Shown here piece after piece: positions 17,778 to 26,651 of a stretch of 64,000 nt of DNA. Position 1 is the stretch's first letter; every line of letters starts with the position of its first letter. The DNA lies in contig NZ_CP077089.1 of assembly GCF_014268445.2 (NCBI RefSeq), forward strand, positions 3,341,501-3,405,500, in the 5' to 3' direction. The position numbers and the translations under genes were made by a program. Source of the stretch: Pseudomonas tensinigenes. Lineage in GTDB: Bacteria > Pseudomonadota > Gammaproteobacteria > Pseudomonadales > Pseudomonadaceae. The notes beneath the pieces are model-generated. The model was not told the DNA's origin. It did not search any database and worked only from the letters and a program-made list of their open reading frames with translations.

Positions 17778-19466
17778 ATGGGACTGTTCGATTATAAAAA
17801 TGCCGATGGCAAAGCCTTGTACAGCGATGCCATCGCACTGACGCTGTATGCCTACACGCCGACTGGCAAACCGTTGCCGGCCACTGCTTGGGCGCCGGTC
17901 ACAGCGACGGCGCTGGGCTATCAGGGCAAGGTCGGGCCGCAAGGCACGTTCTTCGGCGAGAAGGATGGCTTTACCAGCGCCGAAGCCGAAGTGCTCGGCA
18001 AATACGACGCTGCCGGGAAACTGATCGGCATCGGCGTGGCCTTTCGTGGCACCGGTGGGCTGGGTTACAGCGACACCTTCGGCGACTTGAAAAACAATCT
18101 GCTGGCGGCTATTGGTCCATCGGACTATGCGAGCAACTACGCGAAAAACGCCTTCGACAATTTGCTCAAGGCTGTCGCCGCGTTCGCGATTGCCAATGGC
18201 ATCGGTGCCAAGGACGTGCTGCTCAGCGGCCACAGCCTCGGCGGGCTCGGGGTCAACAGCGTGGCCGAGTTGAGCGCGAGCAACTGGGGCGGCTTCTTCA
18301 AGGACGCCAACTACATCACCTTCGCCTCGCCAACCCAGAGCAGCACCGGCAATAACGTGCTGAACATCGGGTTCGAGAACGACCCGGTGTTTCGCGTACT
18401 CGATGGCACCACGTTCAGCACTGCTTCGATGGGCAAGCACGACAAGCCCCACGATTCGACCACCGACAACATCGTCAACTTCAATGACAACTACGCGTCC
18501 ACCGCGCAGAACCTCGTGCCGTTCAGCATCGTCAATCCGCTGAACTGGTCGGCCCACAGCTCGTTGGGCTATGCCGATGGCTTGAATCGGGTGATCGATT
18601 CGACGTTCTACAACCTGACGCATAAAGACTCGACGATCATCGTCTCCAACCTGGAAGAAGCGTCCCGGGGCAAGACCTGGGTTGAAGATCTCGGCCGCAG
18701 CGGCGAGCCGCACACCGGCAGCACCTTCATCATCGGCACCCAGAGCAACGACTGGCTCAAGGGCGGCGCGGGCAATGACTTTCTCGAAGGCCTCGGCGGC
18801 GATGACCGTTTCCGTGATGACGGCGGCTACAACATCCTGCTCGGTGGCCAGGGCCACAACACCTTCGAACTGCAGAAACCGTTGCAGAATTTCAGCTTCG
18901 CCAACGACGGTGACGGCACGCTGTACGTGCGCGACGCCTACGGCGGGATCAGCATGACCCGCGACATTGGCGCGCTGGTGAGCAAGGAGTCGGGTTCGTG
19001 GTGGGGCAGCAAGGAAATCACCTGGGGCGTCACGGCCAAAGGTTTGACCAATGGCAACGAGCTGACCCAGTACAACCACTCGCTCAGCGGCGACGGCTAC
19101 GGCAATGCGCTGCACGCCACGGCCGACGGTGACTGGCTGTTCGGCCTCGGTGGCGATGACAAGTTGATCAGCGACAAGGGCCATGTGACCTTCGTCGGTG
19201 GCGCCGGTAACGACGTGATGAGCGCCGTGGGTGGCAACAACACCTTCCTGTTCAGCGGTGCGTTCGGTTTTGATGCCATCAACGGTTATCAGGGCAGCGA
19301 CAAACTGGTGTTCATGGGCGTCGAAGGCGCGGGGCAGGGCTACGACTACAAGCAACACACGTCGCAGGCCGGCAACGATACCGTGCTGAAGATTGGCGAC
19401 TTTGCCGTGACCCTGATCGGGGTCGGAGTGGCTAACCTGTCGGACTCCAGTTTCATGTTCGCGTAG
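17778..19466 (+). CDS. Extracellular family I.3 lipase, short form
   Basis: A 562-residue RTX lipase/polyurethanase-type esterase. The GHSLGG nucleophile elbow holds S153; by alignment with the neighbouring lipase the acid is D202 (FENDPVF) and the base H260. RTX calcium repeats (GGAGNDFLEGLGGDDRF) and a C-terminal hydrophobic export signal replace any N-terminal signal peptide, so export by AprDEF is expected. Compared with the next gene it lacks about 54 residues near the N-terminus, the region that forms one of the two lids in family I.3 lipases. It resembles PueB-type polyurethanases in size. Confidence 0.93.
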   Translation: MGLFDYKNADGKALYSDAIALTLYAYTPTGKPLPATAWAPVTATALGYQGKVGPQGTFFGEKDGFTSAEAEVLGKYDAAGKLIGIGVAFRGTGGLGYSDTFGDLKNNLLAAIGPSDYASNYAKNAFDNLLKAVAAFAIANGIGAKDVLLSGHSLGGLGVNSVAELSASNWGGFFKDANYITFASPTQSSTGNNVLNIGFENDPVFRVLDGTTFSTASMGKHDKPHDSTTDNIVNFNDNYASTAQNLVPFSIVNPLNWSAHSSLGYADGLNRVIDSTFYNLTHKDSTIIVSNLEEASRGKTWVEDLGRSGEPHTGSTFIIGTQSNDWLKGGAGNDFLEGLGGDDRFRDDGGYNILLGGQGHNTFELQKPLQNFSFANDGDGTLYVRDAYGGISMTRDIGALVSKESGSWWGSKEITWGVTAKGLTNGNELTQYNHSLSGDGYGNALHATADGDWLFGLGGDDKLISDKGHVTFVGGAGNDVMSAVGGNNTFLFSGAFGFDAINGYQGSDKLVFMGVEGAGQGYDYKQHTSQAGNDTVLKIGDFAVTLIGVGVANLSDSSFMFA

Positions 19467-19472
19467 ATCCAA

Positions 19473-19561
19473 TGTGGGAGCGAGCCTGCTCGCGAATGCG
19501 TAGTGTCAGTTGAAGTACTCGTACCTGACGCACCGCTTTCGCGAGCAGGCTCGCTCCCACA
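19473..19561. repeat. REP inverted pair between the lipase genes
   Basis: Two facing TGTGGGAGCGAGC-type REP palindromes. A further GC-rich stem (GGGGCG at about 19595 with CGCCCC at about 19613) follows before the next start codon but lacks a T tail. Confidence 0.9.
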
Positions 19562-19665
19562 GTAAAAACAGCAGTAAGTAGTACTGAAATGCTCCGGGGC
19601 GTCCCCGTGGGGCGCCCCGGCTGTGAGCTATCTCTAACAATTCCAACAAGAGAGAGGCAATAGCA

Positions 19666-21519
19666 ATGGGTGTGTATGACTACAAGAACTTCGGCACAGC
19701 CGATTCCAAGGCGTTGTTCAGCGATGCCATGGCGATCACGCTGTATTCCTATCACAACCTCGATAACGGCTTTGCCACCGGTTATCAGCACAACGGTTTC
19801 GGCCTCGGCCTGCCCGCCACGCTGGTCACGGCGCTGCTCGGCGGCACCGATTCGCAAGGGGTGATTCCCGGCATTCCGTGGAACCCCGACTCGGAAAAAC
19901 TCGCCCTCGAAGCGGTGAAAAAGGCTGGCTGGACGCCGATCACGGCCTCGCAACTGGGCTACGACGGCAAGACCGATGCGCGGGGAACCTTCTTCGGCGA
20001 GAAGGCCGGTTACACCACTGCCCAAGTGGAAATCCTCGGCAAGTACGACGCCCAGGGCCATCTCACCGAACTCGGCATTGCCTTTCGCGGCACCAGCGGC
20101 CCGCGGGAAAACCTGATCCTCGACTCCATTGGCGACGTGATCAACGACCTGCTCGCCGCCTTCGGCCCCAAGGACTACGCCAAAAACTACGTCGGCGAAG
20201 CCTTCGGCAATCTGCTCAATGATGTGGTGGCATTCGCCAAGGCCAACGGCCTCAGCGGCAAGGACGTGCTGGTCAGCGGCCACAGCCTCGGTGGCCTGGC
20301 GGTCAACAGCATGGCCGATTTGAGCGGCGGCAAGTGGGGCGGTTTCTTTGCGGACTCCAACTACATCGCCTACGCCTCGCCAACCCAGAGCAGCACCGAC
20401 AAAGTGCTCAACGTCGGCTACGAAAACGACCCGGTGTTCCGCGCCCTCGACGGCTCGACTTTCACCGCCGCGTCGGTCGGCGTGCACGATGCGCCGAAAG
20501 AGTCGGCCACCGACAACATCGTCAGTTTCAACGATCACTACGCCTCGACCGCGTGGAATCTGCTGCCGTACTCGATCCTCAATATTCCCACCTGGATCTC
20601 GCACTTGCCGACCGCGTATGGCGACGGCATGAACCGCGTGATCGACTCAAAATTCTACGACCTGACCAGCCGCGACTCGACGATCATCGTCGCCAACCTC
20701 TCGGACCCGGCGCGGGCCAACACCTGGGTGCAGGACCTCAACCGCAACGCTGAAACCCACAAGGGCAGCACGTTCATCATCGGCAGCGACGCCAACGATC
20801 TGATCCAGGGCGGCAGCGGCAACGATTATCTGGAAGGTCGCGCCGGCAACGACACCTTCCGCGACGGCGGCGGCTACAACGTCATCCTTGGCGGGCAGGG
20901 CAACAACACCCTCGATCTGCAAAGCGCGGTTAAGAACTTTGACTTCGCCAATGACGGCGCCGGCAATCTCTACGTGCGCGATGCCAACGGCGGGATCAGC
21001 ATCACCCGCGATATCGGCAGCATTGTCACCAAGGAACCGGGCTTTCTCTGGGGCCTGTTCAAGGACGATGTGACCCACAGCGTCACGGCCAGCGGCTTGA
21101 AGGTCGGCAACAATGTCACTGCGTACGAATCCAGCGTCAAAGGCACCGCTGGCGCCGACACGCTGAAGGCGCATTCGGGTGGCGATTGGTTGTTCGGGCT
21201 GGACGGTAACGATCACCTGATCGGTGGCACAGGCGATGACGTGTTTGTTGGCGGTGCTGGTAATGACCTGATGGAGTCGGGGGGCGGGGCGGATACGTTC
21301 TTGTTCAACGGTGCGTTTGGGCAGGATCGAGTAGTCGGTTACACGTCCAACGACAAACTGGTGTTTCTCGGCGTGCAGGGTGTTTTGCCGGCGGAGGACT
21401 TCCGTGCTCATGCCTCTTCAGTAGGACAGGATACGGTGCTGACGTTTGGCAACGATTCGGTGACGCTGGTCGGGGTGTCGCTCAATAGCCTGAGTGCTGA
21501 CGGTGTTGTGATCGCCTGA
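19666..21519 (+). CDS. lipA: Extracellular family I.3 lipase LipA (617 residues)
   Basis: A 617-residue thermostable-type RTX lipase, the standard length for the fluorescens-group enzyme also called PueA or lipase I.3. The catalytic residues fall exactly at the published numbering for this family: S207 in GHSLGG, D255 in YENDPVF and H313 in SHLPTAYGDG. Several GGxGxDxx calcium repeats (GGSGNDYLEGRAGNDTF; GGTGDDVFVGGAGNDLM) precede the C-terminal export signal. It hydrolyses triacylglycerols, and close relatives degrade polyester polyurethane. It should be secreted by AprDEF. It closes the aprA operon. Confidence 0.96.
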   Translation: MGVYDYKNFGTADSKALFSDAMAITLYSYHNLDNGFATGYQHNGFGLGLPATLVTALLGGTDSQGVIPGIPWNPDSEKLALEAVKKAGWTPITASQLGYDGKTDARGTFFGEKAGYTTAQVEILGKYDAQGHLTELGIAFRGTSGPRENLILDSIGDVINDLLAAFGPKDYAKNYVGEAFGNLLNDVVAFAKANGLSGKDVLVSGHSLGGLAVNSMADLSGGKWGGFFADSNYIAYASPTQSSTDKVLNVGYENDPVFRALDGSTFTAASVGVHDAPKESATDNIVSFNDHYASTAWNLLPYSILNIPTWISHLPTAYGDGMNRVIDSKFYDLTSRDSTIIVANLSDPARANTWVQDLNRNAETHKGSTFIIGSDANDLIQGGSGNDYLEGRAGNDTFRDGGGYNVILGGQGNNTLDLQSAVKNFDFANDGAGNLYVRDANGGISITRDIGSIVTKEPGFLWGLFKDDVTHSVTASGLKVGNNVTAYESSVKGTAGADTLKAHSGGDWLFGLDGNDHLIGGTGDDVFVGGAGNDLMESGGGADTFLFNGAFGQDRVVGYTSNDKLVFLGVQGVLPAEDFRAHASSVGQDTVLTFGNDSVTLVGVSLNSLSADGVVIA

Positions 21520-21540
21520 GGTTGATGGGGCGCCGGTAAG

Positions 21541-21626
21541 GGCCTCTTCGCCAGCAGGCTGGCTCCCACACTGGATCTGTGTCGTTTATAAATCCCCTGT
21601 GGGAGCGAGCCTGCTCGCGAAGAACG
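21541..21626. repeat. REP inverted pair
   Basis: Two facing REP copies after lipA; the left copy is a variant (CGCCAGCAGGCTGGCTCCCACA) and the right copy is the common TGTGGGAGCGAGCCTGCTCG form. Confidence 0.88.
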
Positions 21627-21760
21627 ATAACTCGGTTTCAAAAGTGACTCGATGGCCACGACCTGACTCAAAGCCCTGCGAAAACAGGAAATGCGGCCTA
21701 AAGCCAGCACGTGCACACACGTTCTATAGCTAGCCGCCATTGAGTACAGGAGATTCAAAC

Positions 21761-22135
21761 GTGAAAGGTTTCAAGGGGTATGTCGGGTTCGTTGCACTGG
21801 CGCTGTGTTCGGCCAATGTCTGGGCCGACCTGCCTCAAAGTTCGATTCTGAGCCGTTACGGCATCACCACCGACCAACTGCCGAGTCCGCCGAAAACCGA
21901 GGCGGTCGAGCCGGTTGAAGAGAAGAGCCGCTTTCAGATTCAGCCCGAACAACCGTTCGTGACCCTGCGCCTGGGTGACGGCAAGCAGCCGCAGACCACC
22001 GGCAATCTGAGCATCGATCGCATGGCGCAGCAGGATCTGGAACGCTGCCGGCGCTTGCAGGGCGAAGTGGTCAAGCGCGGTGGCACGTACATGCCTTGTG
22101 ACGGCAGCATTCCGGGCATGCCGACCTTCGAATAA
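21761..22135 (+). CDS. Small exported protein of unknown function
   Basis: A 124-residue protein with a signal peptide (VKGFKGYVGFVALALCSANVWA) and no recognised domain. The mature part is hydrophilic, with a proline- and glutamate-rich segment (about residues 40-58) and two cysteines near the C-terminus (ERCRR and MPCDG). The GTG start at 21761 is chosen because AGGAGA at 21748-21753 is ideally spaced; the upstream TTG at 21740 is not. It follows the lipase cluster but is separated from it by a REP pair, so it is probably an independent unit. Confidence 0.75.
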   Translation: MKGFKGYVGFVALALCSANVWADLPQSSILSRYGITTDQLPSPPKTEAVEPVEEKSRFQIQPEQPFVTLRLGDGKQPQTTGNLSIDRMAQQDLERCRRLQGEVVKRGGTYMPCDGSIPGMPTFE

Positions 22136-22143
22136 CACGTAAT

Positions 22144-22252
22144 GATCGTTCCCACGCTCTGCGTGGGAATGCCTCAACGGACGCTCCGCGTTCGGCTTTG
22201 AAGGGACGCGGAGCGTCCCGGGCTGCATTCCCACGCAGAGCGTGGGAACGAG
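22144..22252. repeat. GTTCCCACGCTCTGCGTGGGAA palindromic repeat
   Basis: Same family as the element at 14481-14584: outer arms CGTTCCCACGCTCTGCGTGG and their complement, with GACGCTCCGCG/CGCGGAGCGTC inside. It lies between two convergent genes and could serve as a bidirectional terminator-like hairpin. Confidence 0.88.
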
Positions 22253-22258
22253 CGAAAC

Positions 22259-22483
22259 CTAGTCTTCTTCGCGCACCGTGGCTACTTCATCGGCGCGAAC
22301 CTTCACCTTGGACCCGGAAATATCTTCGAACTCATAGAAGCCATCCTTGGTTTTGGTTTTCGGCATGTCCTTGGTCAGATACTGGGTGCCGTTCTGCAGA
22401 GTGACCACCGTCGGGGTCGAGCAACCGGCCAGTGCCAGCGCGGCAACGACGGCGAAAGGGATGCCCAGTGACTTGATTTTCAT
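22259..22483 (-). CDS. Small YgdI/YgdR-type lipoprotein
   Basis: A 74-residue lipoprotein with the lipobox LAGC at residues 18-21 (C21 lipidated). The mature part, VTLQNGTQYLTKDMPKTKTK then YEFEDISGSKVKVRADEV, is the compact SH3-like YgdI/YgdR (DUF903) fold. The start is set by AGAGGTGGG just upstream of the ATG at 22483. The frame stays open far upstream because of high GC, but the lipobox and ribosome site define the real gene. Function is unknown; relatives are outer-membrane or periplasmic lipoproteins. Confidence 0.9.
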   Translation of the reverse strand: MKIKSLGIPFAVVAALALAGCSTPTVVTLQNGTQYLTKDMPKTKTKDGFYEFEDISGSKVKVRADEVATVREED

Positions 22484-22678
22484 ACCCACCTCTAAATCCT
22501 CATTCGATGTGATGCCGAGCATTGTCGGCCTTCTAACGCGGTTGGTGCTATCTCCGTGAGAAAAGTTCGATAGCCCGGCGAAAAAATGCCATTGATCATT
22601 TTCCGTTTGCACCGGGCAGGGCACAGCTGTTATCTGTACGCATAACCAGTACTCGCTCGCCATGGCCCCAGAATTCCC
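22484..22678. other. Divergent promoter region, lipoprotein / FAN1
   Basis: About 195 bases between two divergently transcribed genes. It must carry promoters for both, but no clear consensus elements were identified. Confidence 0.35.
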
Positions 22679-24331
22679 GTGACTGCCAATCCCCTCGACG
22701 ACCCGTTCTATTACCTTAACAACTTCCGGCAAGTGCTTGATTGGCTTGAGCTTCGCTATGCCGATGTGATGGGTGAAACGGAGCACGCGTTCATCCGCGA
22801 CTTCAAGGCCTTGCCACGCGCGACTCAGGGTTTGCTGGTGCGGATGGTCATGCGCAAGGGCGTGCATTTTCGCGCCGGCAAACTCAATTACGCTGAAATC
22901 GGTGACATCGCTGCGGCCGCGCAACCCTTGCTGGAGCGTGGCTGGATCGATGAACACGCGCCGCTGGCCCTCGCCGAGTTGTTCGACGTGTTGCTCAAAG
23001 CCGAGCTTGTGCAGGCCTTCGGCGCCGCCATCGAACAGCCCAAGGGGCGCAAGGATGACTGGCTGCCGCTGCTGGCCGAGCAGTTCAGCGAATTGCGCTG
23101 CCTGCGCGACTGGGCGCCACTGCTCGATGACCGGCTGTTCAGCCTGACCATCATGGACCTGTGCGACCGCTTGCGGCTGATGTTCTTCGGCAACCTGTAT
23201 CAGGACTGGTCGGAATTCGTCCTCGCCGACCTGGGCATCTTCACCTATGAAAAAGTCGAGTTCTGCGCCGACTCGCGGGGCCTGCGCAGCCGCGAAGACG
23301 TCGACGCCTGTCTGTTCCTGCACCACTGCCAAATGCGTTTCGAGGCCGGCGAGCCGCTTGAAACCATCGTCGAGCAAGTCAGTGCCTTGCACTTCGACAA
23401 CCCGTGGCTGCAACGCCGGCGTGGCAAGGTGTTGTTCCAGATCGGCCAGTATTGCGAGCGCATCAGCGAGTTTGCCCTGGCCCTGAGCATTTACCGCGAC
23501 TGCGCCTATCCCGGCGCGCGTTTGCGCATGATCCGTGTGCTGGAGCGCAGCGGCGAATACCCGTTGGCGCTGGAACTCGCGACGCTGGCAGAACAGGCGC
23601 CGGAAAGCGCCGCCGAGCAGCAAGGCCTGCAACGGATATTGCCAAGGGTGCGGCGCAAACTCGGCGGCCCGCCGCTCAAACGTGCAGCCGCCAGACCGGT
23701 CGAGCGACTGGACCTGCAGTTGCCGCGCAGCGATCCTGCGTTGTCCGTGGAGTTTTACGTGCAGGCGCATCTGCACGATGACGAGGGCCCGGTGCATTAC
23801 GTAGAGAACAGCCTGATCAACTCGCTGTTCGGCCTGTTGTGCTGGCCGGCGATTTTCGCGCCGTTGCCCGGGGCGTTCTTTCACCCGTTCCAGCGGGGCC
23901 CGGTGGACCTGCTCAACGAAGATTTCCAGCAACGCCGCGCCGAGCTGTTTCAGGCGTGCCTGCGCGAACTCGATGACGGTCGCTATACGGCGACCATTCG
24001 CCAGCGCTTCATCGACAAGTGGGGCATTCAGTCGCCATTCGTGTTCTGGGGCGCATTGAATGAAACGTTGCTAGAGCAAGCACTGGCCTGTCTGCCCGCC
24101 GAACACCTCAAACACTGGTTCAACCGTTTGCTGCTCGACATCAAGGCCAACCGCGCCGGCATGCCCGACCTGATCCAGTTCTGGCCGCAACACAAAACCT
24201 ACCGAATGATTGAAGTGAAAGGCCCCGGCGATCGCCTGCAGGACAATCAACTGCGCTGGCTGGAGTTCTGCCACCAGCACCAGATGCCAGTGGCCGTGTG
24301 TTACGTGCAATGGGCGGAGCAGAGCGCTTGA
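22679..24331 (+). CDS. FAN1-type VRR-NUC structure-specific nuclease
   Basis: A 550-residue protein of the bacterial FAN1 family. The C-terminal VRR-NUC domain has the PD-(D/E)XK core with P496-D497 in AGMPDLIQF and E512-V-K514 in IEVKGPGDR. The middle is helical (SAP/TPR-like in known structures). FAN1 of Pseudomonas aeruginosa cuts 5' flaps and takes part in interstrand crosslink repair; the same role is inferred here. The GTG start has a weak ribosome site. Its stop overlaps the probable TTG start of the following helicase, so the two proteins are likely made together and may act in one repair step. Confidence 0.92.
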   Translation: MTANPLDDPFYYLNNFRQVLDWLELRYADVMGETEHAFIRDFKALPRATQGLLVRMVMRKGVHFRAGKLNYAEIGDIAAAAQPLLERGWIDEHAPLALAELFDVLLKAELVQAFGAAIEQPKGRKDDWLPLLAEQFSELRCLRDWAPLLDDRLFSLTIMDLCDRLRLMFFGNLYQDWSEFVLADLGIFTYEKVEFCADSRGLRSREDVDACLFLHHCQMRFEAGEPLETIVEQVSALHFDNPWLQRRRGKVLFQIGQYCERISEFALALSIYRDCAYPGARLRMIRVLERSGEYPLALELATLAEQAPESAAEQQGLQRILPRVRRKLGGPPLKRAAARPVERLDLQLPRSDPALSVEFYVQAHLHDDEGPVHYVENSLINSLFGLLCWPAIFAPLPGAFFHPFQRGPVDLLNEDFQQRRAELFQACLRELDDGRYTATIRQRFIDKWGIQSPFVFWGALNETLLEQALACLPAEHLKHWFNRLLLDIKANRAGMPDLIQFWPQHKTYRMIEVKGPGDRLQDNQLRWLEFCHQHQMPVAVCYVQWAEQSA

Positions 24332-26646
24332 GCTACAGCATTGCCGTGCGCGCACTGTGCGAGTTCACCGCCAAGACCGGCGACCTGGACCTGCGCTTCA
24401 CCCCGTCACCCACGGCGCTGGAAGGCATCGCCGGGCACCGCACCGTGGCCTCGCGGCGCAGCGAAAAGTATCAAAGCGAAGTGGCGCTCGAAGGCGAGTT
24501 TCTGCAATTGAAGGTCAAGGGCAGGGCGGACGGCTACGACCCGGCGCAAAACTGCCTGGAAGAAGTCAAAACCTACCGTGGCGACCTGAGCAAGCAACCG
24601 GCCAATCACCGCCAGTTGCACTGGGCACAGGCAAAGATCTACGGCTGGTTGATGTGCCGAAAGCTCGAACTTGAGCAGATCAATCTGGCGCTGGTGTATT
24701 TCGATATCGTCAGCGAGAAAGAGACCTGTCTGGTCGAGGCGTTCAGCGCTGATGCGTTGAAAACCTTTTTCGAGCAGCAATGCACGCTGTTCCTGCAATG
24801 GGCGGAACAGGAAATGGCCCATCGCGAAGCGCGCAATCTGGCCGCGCAACAACTGGCGTTTCCCCATGCCGATTTTCGTCCCGGTCAGCGGCATCTGGCC
24901 GAGTCAGTGTTCAAAGCCGTCAGCACTGGCCGTTGTCTGATGGCCCAGGCGCCGACCGGTATCGGCAAAACCCTTGGTACGCTGTTCCCGATGCTCAAGG
25001 CGCTGGCACCGCAGCAACTGGACAAGGTGTTCTTCCTTACCGCCAAGACGCCGGGACGCAAACTGGCGCTGGATGCCAGTCAGGTGTTGTTCGATCAGTC
25101 GCCAACCTTGCCCCTGCGGGTGCTGGAAATGGTTGCCCGCGACAAGGCCTGCGAACACCCGGACAAAGCCTGTCACGGCGAGTCCTGCCCGTTGGCTCAG
25201 GGTTTTTATGATCGCCTGCCAGCCGCGCGGGAAGCGGCCAGTCGAATCCGCCTGCTCGATCAAGCGGCCATGCGCGAGGTCGCCGCACAACACGCGGTGT
25301 GCCCGTATTATCTGAGTCAGGAGATGGCCCGTTGGGTGGACGTGGTGATCGCCGACTACAACTATTATTTCGACTTCAGCGCCCTGTTGTTTGGGCTTGC
25401 CCAGCTCAACCAATGGAAAGTCGCGGTGCTGGCGGACGAGGCGCACAACCTCGTCGAGCGGGGCCGGCAGATGTACAGCGCCACTCTTGATCAGTTCACG
25501 CTGGGCAGCGTGCGCAAAACCGCACCCGCCGCGCTGAAAAACTCCCTGCAACGCATCAACCGTGAATGGAACGCCCTGCATGCGCCGCAACTGGCGGCGT
25601 ATCAGGCGTACGACAAAGCCCCGGAAAAACTCCTGCAAGCGATTTCGCTGTGTTGCGCCGCGATTGGCGATTACCTCAATGACCATCCGCAGGGTCTCGA
25701 CAGTGCCTTGCAGAATTTCTACTTCGACCTGCTGCAATTCGCCCGGGCCGCGGAGCTGTACGACGAGCATTACCTGTTCGACATCAGCAAGCGCGACCTC
25801 GAGCGTAAAAAGCCGCTGTCGCAGTTGTGCCTGCGCAATGTGGTGCCCGCCGCTTTCATCGGCCCACGCCTGAAAGCGGCGCGCAGTAGCGTGCTGTTTT
25901 CCGCGACCCTCAGCCCGCGTCACTATTACGCCGATTTGCTCGGTACGCCCGCCGACACCGTGTGGATCGACGTCGAATCGCCATTTTGCGCCGAGCAGTT
26001 GCAGGTGCAGATCGTCAGCCGCATCTCGACGCGCTTCAATCATCGGCAGGCCTCGTTGGAACCGATTGTCGAGCTGATCGCGCGGCAGTTCAGCGAGCGC
26101 CCCGGCAACTATCTGGCGTTTTTCAGCAGCTTCGATTACCTGCAACAAGTGGCGTCGTTACTCGCCGAGCGTCATCCGCACATCACCCTCTGGCAGCAAT
26201 CGCGGGGGATGCTCGAAGGCGCACGGCAGGCTTTCCTCGATCAGTTCACCGCCCACAGCCAAGGCATCGGCTTTGCCGTGTTGGGCGGTGCGTTCGGCGA
26301 AGGCATCGATTTGCCCGGTGCGCGCTTGATCGGCGCGTTCATTGCGACGCTGGGGCTGGCGCAGTTCAATCCAGTCAACGAACAACTGAAATACCGCATG
26401 GCGGCTATCTTCGGTGCCGGTTACGACTACACCTATCTGTACCCCGGCGTGCAGAAAGTGGTGCAAGCCGCCGGGCGGGTCATCCGTACCCGCGAGGATC
26501 GCGGCGTGGTGCTGCTGATTGACGACCGCTTTGCCGAGAGCCGGATCAAACAGCTGCTGCCGCGCTGGTGGGCAATCAATCATGAGTCGGCCGCTTCCCA
26601 ATTCGCTGGATTGCCGCATACTTCCGATCATGACAATGGCTGGTGA
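24328..26646 (+). CDS. Nuclease-helicase fusion (PD-(D/E)XK plus XPD/DinG-type helicase)
   Basis: A 772-residue protein. The N-terminus (about 1-180) has a nuclease-like ADGYDPAQNCLEEVKTYRGD motif of the RecB/Cas4-like PD-(D/E)XK class. The rest is an XPD/DinG superfamily 2 helicase: Walker A APTGIGKT at 208-215, DEAH at 370-373, and four cysteines C275, C282, C287 and C325 that could bind an iron-sulfur cluster, plus the motif VI region QAAGRVIRTREDRG. The TTG at 24328 is preferred: GGCGGAG lies 8 bases before it and it overlaps the FAN1 stop by four bases. A GTG at 24298 and an ATG at 24310 are alternatives. Confidence 0.88.
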   Translation: MSYSIAVRALCEFTAKTGDLDLRFTPSPTALEGIAGHRTVASRRSEKYQSEVALEGEFLQLKVKGRADGYDPAQNCLEEVKTYRGDLSKQPANHRQLHWAQAKIYGWLMCRKLELEQINLALVYFDIVSEKETCLVEAFSADALKTFFEQQCTLFLQWAEQEMAHREARNLAAQQLAFPHADFRPGQRHLAESVFKAVSTGRCLMAQAPTGIGKTLGTLFPMLKALAPQQLDKVFFLTAKTPGRKLALDASQVLFDQSPTLPLRVLEMVARDKACEHPDKACHGESCPLAQGFYDRLPAAREAASRIRLLDQAAMREVAAQHAVCPYYLSQEMARWVDVVIADYNYYFDFSALLFGLAQLNQWKVAVLADEAHNLVERGRQMYSATLDQFTLGSVRKTAPAALKNSLQRINREWNALHAPQLAAYQAYDKAPEKLLQAISLCCAAIGDYLNDHPQGLDSALQNFYFDLLQFARAAELYDEHYLFDISKRDLERKKPLSQLCLRNVVPAAFIGPRLKAARSSVLFSATLSPRHYYADLLGTPADTVWIDVESPFCAEQLQVQIVSRISTRFNHRQASLEPIVELIARQFSERPGNYLAFFSSFDYLQQVASLLAERHPHITLWQQSRGMLEGARQAFLDQFTAHSQGIGFAVLGGAFGEGIDLPGARLIGAFIATLGLAQFNPVNEQLKYRMAAIFGAGYDYTYLYPGVQKVVQAAGRVIRTREDRGVVLLIDDRFAESRIKQLLPRWWAINHESAASQFAGLPHTSDHDNGW

Positions 26647-26651
26647 GTGTG

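Noticed and set aside
22484..23932. Reverse-strand frame continuous with the small lipoprotein
   Set aside because: The lipobox and ribosome site place the lipoprotein start at 22483; the upstream part is antisense to the FAN1-type gene.
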